Shown: in pieces, positions 36,438 through 48,539 of the stretch
Position numbering within the stretch: position 1 is the first letter of the stretch
How the letters are laid out: each line of letters begins with the position of its first letter
Assembly: GCA_000697475.1 (NCBI GenBank)
Contig: JNEU01000987.1
Location: 62,001 to 126,000 of the forward strand
From: Lichtheimia corymbifera B2541
Taxonomy: Eukaryota > Mucoromycota > Mucoromycetes > Mucorales > Lichtheimiaceae
Direction: 5' to 3'
Length of the DNA stretch: 64,000 nucleotides
Notes under the pieces: generated by a model
The model's database searches: none
What the model was told of the DNA's origin: nothing
The model's input: the letters and a program-made list of their open reading frames with translations, nothing else
Made by a program: the position numbers and the translations under genes

Positions 36438-38585
36438 ATGGGCGATGTCACCGAGCAACCCATTCTTGTCATCAAGTCAGGCACATGCACCAATGTTGTT
36501 GCCGAATCGACACGTCGTATTCAGCAATGCGTACAAGAACAACTGGAACACCTTGACAACCGTGCAAAAGCCTTGGCAACCAGCAGCAACTTTGAGGCAG
36601 CATTGAAAGACGCAACTAGGGTACAGCAACTGGCTCCTTCTTCGGCAGATGGATACCTGTGTGCTGGTTACGTGTATTCACTTCAAGGACGACACAAGGC
36701 GGCCATCGATATTTATGATCAGGGGTTGGCTGCTGTTTCACCATCGAATCCCTCTCATCAACAACTTGTCGAAGCACGATCAGTGGCTCAAGAAAGGGAT
36801 AACACAAGGATCGATTTCATCAAAGAGCTCCCTTTGGATATTACTATGAATATTGTACCAAGGATCTTATCTGAGGAGAAGATGCCACCGAGTGAAATCC
36901 GAGAATATCTTGACGTGTCACGTGTATGGCGAGAAAAGTTACTATCCTGTGTTCAAGAGTTGCATGTGGAAAGCACAATGGATGATAACCACGTGGATGA
37001 TAAGGACTTGCTGGATCTGATTGCACCTTATTGTACGGCCCTTACGCTTGAAAGTAAAGTTATCTCTTTACGTGAATTTATATCGGATGCACAGTTCCCT
37101 TTGTTACGGACTTTGCACATAGTCCAGTGAGTGTGATACGGTACGTACTATACTTGAAAGCTGACTCATTTTTCTTTTAGAGCATATGATCCTGCTGGTG
37201 GCGACTATGACGAAGATGATGAATATGGCAGTGACCACTTTCGGGACATTATTGCATCTTTTCGATCGACAGCGATGTTGACCCACCTGATGATTTTCGC
37301 AGACGAGTCTTGCTACATCCCCTTTGCCGATATTCTCAGCAACTGCCCGAGCCTTGTTGAGTTGAATACTACCTGTATCGATTCGGACATGACCACTGCA
37401 CCCACATGCTGCCCCAATATGAAATCCGTGGCGTTTATGTTGAATGAAGAACAAGACTTTGACATGGATGATATCACCAAAAGATTCCCTGGATTGGAAA
37501 AGCTTGTGATTTCACCATTTTATTATGCGGGAGCATTGGAGACTATCCAGAACAATTGTCCAAAACTCAAAGTCATCGGTAGCCATGGAAGTGGTGATTT
37601 CCCCGCAAGAAGCAACTATGACGACACGACGACTACGGACGGTGTGCGGATGCTTTATGTTCATGACTATGTCACTCACTGGCTGGATCCGGATGAAGGA
37701 GAGATGGAATACATGATGGAATTTATGCAACGAAACAGCGACACTTTGGAAGACGTTTCGTTTTATACATCATTCCCTTACAGTGATGAAGATGAAGAAC
37801 AAGAATCTGATGATGATGATGATCATGCTGGTGCCGCTGATAGCAAGGCTTTTAAACTTACCCGGATGACAAGTTATAAGCAAGAAAAAATATACGTGCC
37901 GCAGCATCTACGCATCGCCAGAATGGTTTTACAGAAAGCACCCCATTTGAAGAAATTTGAGCTTGTCAGAGGAGGATTCGATGATGACGACTCGGTCTAT
38001 GTGAATGTTGGCGAACTATTTGATGATCTGGTTGGCCTTTGTACACTTGAATCCGCTATCATCAAGTTAGCGAGTAAGGATCCCTTGGTGGACGTCGGAG
38101 GCATCGAGCGTTTTATCCAATATCACAGTACGATTGATTCGCAATTACACACATTGATACTTCCACAGAACGTACGCCTATCCAATGATGCCTTGGAAAC
38201 ATTGACTGCACTCCCACAACTCGAAACTTTGGGACTCGATTTATCTTTGGTGCAAGGTGGAGATGATGAGGATGGTGAAAAGGTGTCACGCTTCATTCAA
38301 AACCTGGGGTCAGGATGTCCACAATTAGAGCGCCTAGAACTGATCAGCGGTTGCCCAATACCTGATATCGTCTTTGTACAGCTGTCAAAACTAAACATCA
38401 AGTCGCTTCAATTGACCATGCTATCTCCCATCATGAGCAAGAAGGTGCCTACAAGTTTATTGAACCTAGTGGAATGCCCACAATTACAAGAGCTGCATAT
38501 TTATCCTCCTTGCAACACAAAGAATCAAACCAACAATTATATTAGAATGATGCTAGAAATTAAAATACCCAGACTATCATGGTAG
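36438..38585 (+). CDS. Gene E: TPR-F-box-LRR protein (type II) with a displaced start
   Basis: Exons 36438..37126 and 37181..38585; a 54-nt GTGAGT...TTTAG phase-2 intron; 697 residues. The ancestral ATG (36427, preceded by the family leader TCTTTTACCAACC) is out of frame because one base of the TGGAGCGATGTC motif is missing (TGGGCGATGTC). The next ATG at 36438 restores the frame, so the protein begins MGDVTEQP and is three residues shorter than its relatives. TPR pair, F-box-like segment DFIKELPLDITMNIV...YLDVSRVWREKLL, acidic linker DYDEDDEYG, then LRRs with a strongly acidic loop (EDEEQESDDDDDH near 37785-37825). Type II like B and G. Either a natural start shift or a mild defect. Confidence 0.85.
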
Positions 38586-38955
38586 TAAAAGTTTTCATTA
38601 TGTTTTAGCTTAATCTATGATACTATCGATGTCGTTTTATGCGGATGGGGATCTGTGGCATGCTTCTGACGACATTTTACGGGTTGGGGTCGTGTGTAAC
38701 CTGCGATGCAAGCTTAAGTCCGCTCCAGGGTTACATGCAGGCGTTTCTGAAATTTTACGGGTGGGGGTTGTTGTGTGACCAAATGCTGGAAGTTGTTACA
38801 CGATACAGCTTCTGAAATTTTACGGGTGGGGGAGATAACGTAAGCAACTACACGCCCAATTCGTAAAATATCAGAAGCTGCAATCAGATGGGACGATCAC
38901 GTGTCTTTTTCTTTTCCTGCTCCTTTGTAGCATCATCCTCATATTGCTTATCATA
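38586..38955. other. Downstream region of gene E with MITE-like copies
   Basis: TTCTGAAATTTTACGGGTGGGGG occurs twice in direct orientation (38749 and 38811) and once inverted and mutated (CGTAAAATATCAGAAGC, about 38866). The rest is non-coding. Confidence 0.6.
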
Positions 38956-38959
38956 GATC

Positions 38960-40790
38960 TCTTTTTTATTCACTTATGATGCGACGTTCTAAACAGCAAT
39001 CAGAATGTACACCTTGTGTGGCACCAAGCAGGGGGGCCGCATAAGCGGGGTGTTGATAATGAAAATAGGAGCGCTGGATTTACCGAACCCACCGTGTCTC
39101 TTTACCTTCTTCACAATGGGCGCTTCCAAGATCCGCACTCTTGCTTGTTTGCAGCCACCACCGATTATAACATTGACGCTCACTGCATCTTGAGTTGAAA
39201 CGCTTCCGTTTACTGGATATTGTATTTCTGTCGACAGTCTACTGAGTACGTGCACTCTTTAAGACGCGTTTATATTGTCAACTCCATACCGATTGTTGTA
39301 TTAGACATTACCACGTTTGCACCCATCAGGTACTCCATCACCATACAAGCACATGCTCTATCAGGGAGCTCATTATGTTTCCTTCTAGGATGCGCTATAA
39401 CTTCTCTCGATGCGTGGCACAAGCTGAGCAGTCTAAGTCCTGGCTCTTGAAAGGTATTCTCTCATATCCCACTGTATTATTGGTAGGCGAATCTCATCGT
39501 GCTGTGTAGGATATAGTTCGATGGCAGAAGATTCATGGATACAAGGGTAAGTGTTAGAGGATGGGGATAGAGTCAATCACAGCAGTGTATTGATGATGTT
39601 ATTGCAGGCCTTTCAAGAGCGTTTCATTATTCTTACACCGATGACAAAGAGCAACTCATTGACGGGAGTGGGATGGATGCAATCATGGAACGAGTCAGCA
39701 GCACCGAGCTATCATATGGATCGTCACCAAAAATGGAGCACGAGTACCCTTTGCATTGAAGATCAGGTTATTTGGCTATCACCATTCCTCAGAACCTTGA
39801 CCATTATCCAACTCGGAGACACCTCATCAGCCATCAGTTATCAGCATACTGCATATGATGCTCAAAAAGCCCGAAGTTTACCCAACGCAATTACACCAAG
39901 AGTACTCGGATACGATGTTCATTACGCAGAATATAGCGATTGCTACAGTGGAAAATGGAGCAGGATCATGATTATGGGACTGGGTCTTTCATCGGCTGCT
40001 ATTATGAGCCTTTGTGGGAAATTTCTTGGTTCGAACAAAGACACCGTCGCCAATCAACCATATTTTCCAACATATTCACTTCACTTTCATGATGCTCCAA
40101 TTGCCTGATCATCAACTTGTGCGCCAATCCATTGATTTATCATTCACTCCTCTTTGCGATCACAAGATGAATGCTGTCGCCCATCATTTTACTTTCACAC
40201 ATCTCTTGCTGCCATCACCATTCTTTTGATTACCGATACTTTGGAAACCCAGATCGAGGTAAGTATTATGGTTGATGGGCTTCTTTGGGAACAATCGTGC
40301 ACTAATGATATGTGATCATATTTAGCATTTACTGTTACCTACTATCATCGTCATTGTGATATTTGGCCCCTTTAATCAGGTAATACCAAACCACATTTCA
40401 TCATCTCGCTTGAGGTACCGCATACTTACTTTTCATTTGTTGTAGTGATCGTTCAGGATGCACTTGCAAAGCCATATTAGAAGAAGGCACACTCCGGGGG
40501 TTGATACAAGGATGCTGAGGACTTGGCCCATGGCAGAGCAACACGGCGCCAATATAAATATGCAAAAATCGTACGGACGTGTCTACTACGCCAACGTGTA
40601 TGACGAGATCAAATCCGCAAGAATGCAACACCTAGAACAACACCATTCCTATTTGGACGATATCACGTAGCATACAGAGTAGCTATAACGTGAATAAACA
40701 ACGTGGATGTATATCATGTAACAAAAACCGATCAGGATGGAAGAGGATGACACGATGAAGGGATTGGGTATAAGGAAAAAAGATCAAGCT
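38960..40790 (+). pseudogene. Decayed module R3
   Basis: Landmarks as in R1: KIRTLACL reading at about 39128, GGGTAAGTG at 39545, CCTTTCAAGAGCG at 39609. It then holds the best-preserved stretch shared with the gene at position 1: GGAGCACGAGTACCCTTTGC gives GARVPFALKIRLFGYHHS, comparable with GARVPFVLKIRLSGDQHF. The following TIIQLGDTSSAISYQHTAYD is in another frame, which shows an indel. The 3' half has intron-like borders at about 40260-40325 and 40378-40446. Not a functional gene. Confidence 0.6.
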
Positions 40791-40984
40791 GACAATGGTT
40801 GGGGATGGGAAATGCAGTATGGTTGATACGTCATGTCTATACCAACAGCGGAGGATAATATTATGTCCGCATTACTGGTCCCTGGATGGCATATTATTAG
40901 GTTTGTGCTGCGCTACACATGTAAGAATCCCTGTCGCTTCTTCCAAGATGACCCATAGTGACGTTGAGTGTATTAAGATATACT

Positions 40985-41174
40985 TTATTATATAGCAGTC
41001 AACAAGCATAATAAAATGATCTAAATTTGGGCGATTCACTGTCAATGTCTGAAAATGGCATTTGCGTGTGGTGGTGGTCGCACAAGCCGTTGTCATGTGA
41101 GATTAGCGATCATCTCCTATATAACAACACTGGTGGGCTTGGTTCAATCGAGCGTCCTTTGTCTTTTATCAGTC
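40985..41174 (+). promoter_or_regulatory. Conserved promoter block of gene F, TATA at 41118-41125
   Basis: TATATAAC lies 57 nt before the ATG. The block keeps GATTCACTGTCAATGTCTGAAAATGG and GGTCGCACAAGCCGTTGTCATG. Confidence 0.6.
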
Positions 41175-42102
41175 ATGGTCAGCGTACGAAGCGATTTCAC
41201 ACAGCAACCGATCCTTGCCATCGAGTCAGGCACATGCTCCAAAGTCATTGCCGATTCGACACGCTCTCTTCAACAATGCATACAAGAACAACTCACACAC
41301 CTTGACAACCATGCGAGAGCCTTGGCAGCCAGTGGCAACTTTGAATCGGCTTTGGAGGATGTTGCTAGGATACAACAACTGGCTCCTTCTTCGGCAGATG
41401 GATATCTGTGTGCTGGTTACGTGTATTCACTTCAAGGACGACACAAGGCGGTGATTGATATCTATGATCAAGGACTGGTAGCTGTTCCATCATCGGATCC
41501 CTCTCATCAACAACTTGTTGAAGCGCGATCCATTGCTCATGAACGAGATAGCACAAGGATCGATTTCATCAAGGAATTCCCTATCGATATCATTGAGAAC
41601 ATTGCACCAAGAATCTTACCTCGGGAGATGATAGCACCGAGTGAAATACGAGAATACCTTGACGTGTCACGTGTATGGCGAGAGAAGCTATTGCTCAGCA
41701 TTCAAGAGCTGCATATTGATAGCTTATATGATGACGACCTTGGCGACGATGATGATTTGCTTGAGCAGGTTGTACCTCATTGCACTGCTCTTACCATCCG
41801 ATGTCAGGATCACGAGTTTGTTCAACTTATGTCAAAAACACCATTTCCTTCATTACAGACTTTAATCGTAAGACGGTAAGTATGATATTCTTTATTCATC
41901 ATCCCACCATGATACATCCATTCACTGATGATATTTATATAGTCCACGTGCTGATGACTATGACGATGACTACGAAGATGACTATGACGATGACTACGAA
42001 GATGACTATGACTCTTACTATGACGACGACGATGACAATGACTACGACGATGACAATGACAATGACAATGACAATGACAATGACAATGACAATGACAGCG
42101 GC

Positions 42103-42189
<87 letters not shown>

Positions 42190-43614
42190 AATGATGATGA
42201 TGATGATGATGATGATGACAATGAGGACGAAGATGTCAGCAGTGATGACAATGACGACAAACACTTTTATCACCCGGAAATTGCTGCACTTGTATCGTTG
42301 GGATCAACCTTGACACACTTGGAAATCACGTCATCCGCACCTGGTGTTTGGTTGGGTGGAATTCTCAGCAGCTGCCCGAACCTAGTGCATTTGGAGACGT
42401 ATGATGTGGATACTGATATGGCTAACGGACCCGAAAGCCATCCCAATCTCAAGAGACTGCTGTTTTGGGCGGATGAAGGCGAATCGGTGGATATCCATGA
42501 CATTACCAAGCGATTACCTGGATTGGAAGTATTTGCCACGAATCCTTTTTTTCTCTATGACACCAAAACCTTAACTACCATCCAAGACAATTGTCCAAAT
42601 CTCAAAGTCTTTGAATGCAGTGATGAAGATATCTCTTTTTATGAACCCACGACCACCACATTCACAACCACGAGGAACCAGAACCATGGTGATCAGCAAG
42701 ATTGTAATGGTGTGCGTACATTCTACGTTGATTGTACAAGGAGGCATATTTACTATTTGGATCTCAAGGATATCATGGATTTTATGAGACGCAACTGCCA
42801 CACTTTGCAACATGTCTACTTTTACATGGTACGGGGTGGGCGTGATGCACGTATCCTTAACCGTGCAATCCAGACTGCTGATGGTGCTCTCTTCAAGTCA
42901 CTGACAACTTTTACCAATTGTATATACGACCATGCTGATATTCTTTTAACAAGATGGATCGCACGGCAATCTCCCCAATTAAGGGAACTCAAATTGCTAA
43001 GGGATTACTCTAACTCTCCTGGTCCGGCTGACACAAGTGCATTGTTTGATGATCTGGTTGGCTGCTGCGAACTTGAGTCTGTCATCTTTATTTTGCATGG
43101 CGATCCTACCATGGATATCGGAGGCATTGAGCGCTTTTTTCAACACCATAGCACCTTTGACTCCTTACTGCATACATTAGTCCTTCCCAAGGACACACGG
43201 CTATCCAAGGATGCATTGCATGTACTGGCAAAATTGCCACGACTTGTGGACTTGAGCATCAGCTGGCCTTGGTTGAAGGAGGAGGATCAAGAGGATGAAA
43301 AGTGTTGTCATTTGATTGGCAAGTTGAATCGATTGCAGCATTTGCAAATACGGTGCGATGAGCTTGTCCCTGACAACGTCTTTGTACAGCTATCCAAGCT
43401 AAACATTACATCTCTCAAGTTACACTTGAAGCCTATAAATAAGCCCTCCAAGCTAATAGTTTTATTAAGTCTGCTGCAATGCCCAAATTTACAGAAGCTC
43501 TTTGTTTATTTCCTATTCAGTGGAATTAAACCATTCGTTGACGAGATTGAAAACATGTTAAAAAACAAGATAGAGGAAGTAAACACCAGTACATACTGCC
43601 ATTGGGCGAGGTAA
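41175..43614 (+). CDS. Gene F: TPR-F-box-LRR protein with a very long poly-Asp linker (type I)
   Basis: Exons 41175..41875 (701 nt) and 41943..43614; a 67-nt GT-AG phase-2 intron; 790 residues, about 100 longer than its relatives. An in-frame ATG at 41055 lies upstream of the TATA box and is rejected. Exon 1 has the TPR pair and the F-box-like segment DFIKEFPIDIIENIA...YLDVSRVWREKLL. Directly after the intron, 41945-42270 encodes an acidic repeat: Asp/Tyr/Glu units, then Asn-Asp repeats, then 29 consecutive GAT codons (42103-42189), one Asn and nine more Asp. LRRs follow (LTHLEITS, CPNLVHLETY, LPRLVDLSI, CPNLQKLFV). The reading frame stays open throughout. Predicted SCF adaptor with an expanded acidic hinge. 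Confidence 0.88.
41943..42219 (+). repeat. GAT/GAC/AAT trinucleotide-hexanucleotide microsatellite in gene F
   Basis: Nested low-complexity tract: GATGACTACGAAGATGACTAT-type units, about nine GACAAT hexamers, then (GAT)29 and, after one AAT, (GAT)8GAC. The length is always a multiple of three in the reading frame of gene F. Reverse-strand poly-Ile, poly-Ser and poly-His frames are shadows. Confidence 0.9.
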
Positions 43615-43844
43615 CTAAACTTTGTTATGAATGATGATGATATGAATGTGGATGGAAAAACTACATACCGTGCCTAATGCATTGGAGATGTTGGGTATGG
43701 CTAGTTTTGTTTGATCTTGTATGCTTCAAAGTCTAATGCACTCATTGGGTTTAGTGCTTTCCCACCAGTGGATTTGGCAACCACCATTAATGCTTCGATC
43801 ATAACATCAAGTCCGCCGAGTCGCACGTATTCGTCTTTTACAAC

Positions 43845-45972
43845 ATGACCGATCTATGGAGCGATTTCACACAGCAACCGATCCTTGCCATTCAGTCAGG
43901 CACATGCACCAATGCTATTACTGATTCGACACGCCGTATTCAACAATGCGTACAAGGCCAAATGGGGCACCTTGACAACCGTGCAAGAGCCTTGGCAACC
44001 AGTGGCAACTTTGAGGCAGCCTTGAGAGATGTTGCTAGGATACGACAACTGGGTCCTTTTTCGGCAGTGGGCTATTTGTGTGAGGGTCACGTGTATTCCC
44101 TCCAAGGACGACAAAAGGCTGCGATTGCCATTTATGATCAGGGGTTGGCTGCTGTTCCATTATCGGATCCTTCTCGTCAACTACTTGTCAAAGCACGATC
44201 GATGGCTCAAGAACGGGATAGCACAAGAATCGATTTCATCAACAAGCTCCCTTTGGATATCATTACGAATATTGCACCAATGATCTTGTCTAGGCAGTCA
44301 ATGACACCAAGTGAAATTCGACAATACCTTGACGTGTCACGTGTATGGCGAGAGAAGCTATTATCCTGTATTCGAGAATTGGACGTTATGAGCACAGCCA
44401 ATGACAACCACGTGGATGATAAAGACTTGCTGGGTCTGATTGCACCTTATTGTACGACCCTTACCATTGACAGTAAAATTCCTCGTTTACGTCAATACAT
44501 ATCGGATGCACGTTTCCCATTGTTACGGACTTTGAACGTAATTGAGTAAGTGTGATATGATACCAATGTAGTATGCCTCAAAGCTGACTCATTTTTTCAG
44601 GGAATGGGATTATGCTGATTACAACAACAATGAAGATGATGAACGTGGCAGTGGCCACTTTTTCCTGGACATCATTGTATCTTTTCGATCTACAGCAACA
44701 TTGACCCACCTGATGCTTTTTGCGGACGAATCTTACCACATCCCCTTTGCCGATATTCTCAGCAATTGCCCAAGCCTTGTTGATTTGGATATCAGCTACA
44801 TCGACAGCAACATGTCAACTGCTCCCGCAAGCTGCCCCAATATGAAATCATTGGCGTTTAGGCTGGATGAGGATCAATACTTCGTCATGGATGATATCAC
44901 CAAGAGATTCCCTGGATTGGAAAAGCTTATGGTTTCGCCGTTTCATTATACGAGAGCTTTGGGTATTATCCAAGACAATTGTCCAAAACTCAAAGTCATC
45001 GGTAACCATGGAATCGATGATTTCCCCGCAAGAAGCGAATATGATGATACATCTTCTGCGGTCGGTGTGCGCGTGCTTTATGTAAACAGTTATATAACTG
45101 ACTGGGTGGATCTGGATCAAGGCGAGACGGAACACATGGTGGAATTTATGCAACGAAACAGTGGTACATTGGAAGAGGTTCTCTTTTACGCACCGTTCCC
45201 TTACAATGGACAACAAGGTGACAGCCATCCTGCTGCTAGTGCTGATAGCAATGACTTTACGTTCTCCCGGATGACAAATTTTACGCAACGAGAAATATGC
45301 GGCCCGCAGCATCTACACATCCCCAGATTGGTTGCACAGAAATCACCGCATTTGAAAAAGTTCGAGCTTCTCAGAGGAGACTTTAATGGTGACGAAGGCC
45401 CGGTTTATGTCAATGTTGGCGAACTATTTGATGATTTGATTGGCCTTTACACACTTGAATCGGCTATCGTCAAATTGACGAGCAAGGATCCTACGGTAGA
45501 TGTGGGTGGCATCGAGCGCTTTATTCAATATCACAGCAGGATTGATTCGCAATTACACACCCTATTACTTCCACAGAACGTACGCCTATCCAGTGATGCG
45601 TTGGACTCGTTGGCAGCACTTCCACAGCTCAAGACCTTGGGATTAGGCTTGCCTTTGATGCAAGGTGAAGGTGTTGAAAAAGTCTCACGCTTCATTCAAA
45701 AGCTGGGGTCAGGATGTCCACAATTAAAGCGCCTAGAACTAGTCAGCAAGGGTCCAATACCTGATATCATCTTTTCACAGCTTTCAAAGCTAAACATCAA
45801 GTCGCTTCAATTGATCATGCTATCTCGCGCGGCGCCCGCAAGTTTATTGTCCCTACTGGAATGCCCTCAGTTACAAGAACTACATATTTATCCTCGCTGC
45901 AGCAAAAGTGATCAAAACAATATTTATATTAAGAAGATGCTAGAAAGTAAAATACCCAAACTATCCTGGTAG
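43845..45972 (+). CDS. Gene G: TPR-F-box-LRR protein (type II)
   Basis: Exons 43845..44545 (701 nt) and 44601..45972; a 55-nt GT-AG phase-2 intron; 690 residues. Exon 1 closely resembles that of type I gene C (MTDLWSDFTQQPILAIQSGT), while exon 2 is type II (LTHLMLFADES, CPSLVDLDIS, FPGLEKLMVS, LPQLKTLGLG, CPQLKRLELV, CPQLQELHIY), which hints at exon exchange. F-box-like segment DFINKLPLDIITNIA...YLDVSRVWREKLL. The leader (CCACCAGTGGATTTGGCAACC...TTCGATCA, then TCTTTTACAACATG) resembles that of gene E, not that of C. Followed by module R4. Predicted SCF adaptor. Confidence 0.9.
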
Positions 45973-46019
45973 TAAAACTCTGCTTTACGATTATGCTATA
46001 TGTATGTGGGTCTATATGG

Positions 46020-48170
46020 ATTGGGGTTCTGTGGTCTGACGCCATTTTAAGGGTTGAAGCCTTGTGTAACCAAATGATACATAAGTCTTGCCTCTGACGT
46101 TTTACGGGGTGTAACCATGACGATCATAGTCCAGATAACGTAAGCAGGTGCCGCCACCCGTAAACGAGCGGAAGGTTAGTGCTGAAACGGGAGGATCACG
46201 TGTCTTTTCTTGTAGCATTTAAGCATCGTCATCCTTCTTATGCTTTCATTTCCTTCCCATGTTGCTTATTATGGATCACTTTTTTATTCACTTATGATGC
46301 GACGTTCTAACAGCAATCAGAATGTACCTCGTGTTGCACCAATCAAGCACAGGGCGGCATAAGCGGGGGGTTGACAATGAAAATTGGAGCGCTGGATTTA
46401 CCGAACCAAGTGTGTCTCTTTTCCTTCTTCACAATGGACACGTCCAAGATCCTCACTCTTGCTTGTTTACAGCCACCAGCAATTACGACCTTTACATGCA
46501 CTGCATCTTGAAATGAAACGCTTCGGTTTACTGGACCTTGCATTCCTGTTGACAATCCACCTGGGTACCTTCACTCTTAAAGACGCGTTTATGCTGTCAA
46601 GCTCATGCAGCAGACATTACAACTGTTGCACGCATCAGGTACCCCACCACCATACGGATATCTCGTATATAAGCGATCTCATCATGTTTCCTTGTAGGAT
46701 GCGTTATAACTTCTCTCGATACGAGGCACAAGCTGAGCAGTCGAAGCCCTGGTTCACATGGCTCTTGAACGTATATCTCCCATATCCCACTGTATTGTTG
46801 GTAGGCGATACTCATCGTCAGTGTCAAAGGATTCCTTGACACGATGGTAAGCATTAAGGATGGGGATAGAGTCAATCACAGCAGTGTATTGATGGTGCTG
46901 TTATAGGTCTTTCAAGACCAGGTCTGTGCCATGCAAGATTCGTTGGTCTTCATTTCATTATGCTTACATCGATGATACCAAGACATTGAGGAGAGTGGGT
47001 TGAATACAATCATGGAGCGAGTCAGCAGCACCACTGAGATATCATATGGAGCATCACCAAAAATGGAGCACGATTTACTGGCTATCACTATTTCCTGAGA
47101 ACGTTCACCTTTATCGATATGTTATTCAACTTCGAGACTCTTCATCGGCCATCAGCTGTCAGCATACTGCATTTGATACTCAAACGACTGCACCAAAAGC
47201 ACTCGGATGGAATGCTCATTACGCAGATTATAGCGGCTGTTATGGTGGTATCACGAAGGAGGAGCAGGATCATGATTGTAGACTGAATCTTTCACTCTCA
47301 TCACGCGCCGTGGATCTTCACCAACTGCTGTGAGTCTTTTTTCTTGCTTCAAACAAATATGCTATCGACAATCCAGCCCCTATCTTGCAGCCCTTCCACT
47401 TCATGATGTTCTAATTGCCTGATGCGCCAATCCATCAACCATCACAATTTCCCAACTTGTATTTATCATCACCTCCTTGTGACGAGCACAATATGAATAC
47501 TGTCACCCATCCATTTACTTTCACACATCTCTTTCTTCTACCAATCACTCTTTGACTACTGATATTTTGGAAACCCAAGTCGATGTAAGTATTATGGTCG
47601 ATGGTCCTCTTTGTGAACAATCGTGTACTAATAATTTGTGATGATATTTAGTGTTTCATTGTTATTCTACTATCAGCGTCATTGTGATATTTGGTCCCTT
47701 TAATCAGGTAATACCAAAACATTCGCACCTTGTTTGATGTATCGCATACTTACTTTCCTGTTTATTGTAGTGATCGTTCAGGATGCACTTGCAAAGCCGG
47801 ATTAGGAAGCACAATCTACTACAGCACATGATGTGGGGGGTTGATATAATGCTACTGAGGATTGGGCCCATGGCAGAGCAACACGTCGCCAATATGAATA
47901 AGCAACAATCTACGAGCAGAACATGTCTAGTACACCAACGTGTAGACGAGACCAACCGCAAAGATATATGGCCAAATTCAACACCATTCCTATGTGGACA
48001 ATGTCACCTAGTCTAAAGAGTAGCTATATCACGAATAAACTACGTGGATGTATATCATGCAACAAAACGAGGGAGAGATGGGAATGGAAGGATTGTGGGT
48101 ATGGTAAATATCTTCTGCCAATGGTTGGAGATGGTGCACTAAGCGCGCAACACGAGATGCAGTATGGTTG
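46020..48170 (+). pseudogene. Decayed module R4, with preceding MITE-like remnant
   Basis: 46030-46175 carries eroded TTTTACGGG/CCCGTAAA repeat remnants. From about 46280 the module landmarks follow: ACGTCCAAGATCC...CTCTTGCTTG near 46439, GGTAAGCATTAAGG at 46845, GTCTTTCAAGACCA at 46907, then the EESGLNTIMERVSS-like reading. The upstream exon keeps one long open stretch (SRYEAQAEQSKPWFTWLLNV, with YLPYPTVLLVGD after it, about 46716-46810). Frame breaks and a shortened Tyr-Ala-Tyr region indicate a pseudogene. The 3' half again shows GATGATATTTAG and TTTATTGTAG borders. Confidence 0.55.
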
Positions 48171-48354
48171 ATGGGTCCTTTGTTGCATTCAATAATAGCA
48201 GCGGCGCATTACTACATATCCCAGGATGCGTCGGCTTAGCATAGTATTAGGTTTGTGCTGCGCTACACATATAAGAATCCCGCTGCCGCTTCTTCCGAGA
48301 TGACCTATAGTGACATGGATGTAATAAGATGATACAATGATGTTCTTTATTAAC

Positions 48355-48539
48355 ATAGTAGTCAACAAGCATAATAAAACGATCCTATTTCGGGTAATTC
48401 ATTGTCTATGATTGAAAATGGTGATCGTGTGGTGGTAGTCGCACAAGCCGTTGACGTGTGAGGCTGATGAGCCCTCCATCCATATATAACAATGCTTGTG
48501 GGCTTGGTTCAACCCAGGGTCCTTTCTCTTTTATCAGCC
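48355..48539 (+). promoter_or_regulatory. Conserved promoter block of gene H, TATA at 48483-48490
   Basis: TATATAAC lies 57 nt before the conserved ATG. GTAGTCGCACAAGCCGTTG starts at about 48435. An ATG at 48492, immediately after the TATA box, is in frame but would have to be transcribed from further upstream. Confidence 0.6.

Noticed and set aside
41055..41174. In-frame upstream ATG of gene F (and similarly 48492 for H and 53846 for J)
   Set aside because: For F and H they lie upstream of, or directly at, the TATA box, and for all three the extra residues are not conserved among the paralogs. The common ATG after the leader is preferred.
41935..42273. Minus-strand ORFs of poly-Ile/Val and poly-Ser, and the plus-strand poly-Met frame
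   Set aside because: They are alternative readings of the GAT/GAC/AAT microsatellite that encodes the Asp-rich linker of gene F.
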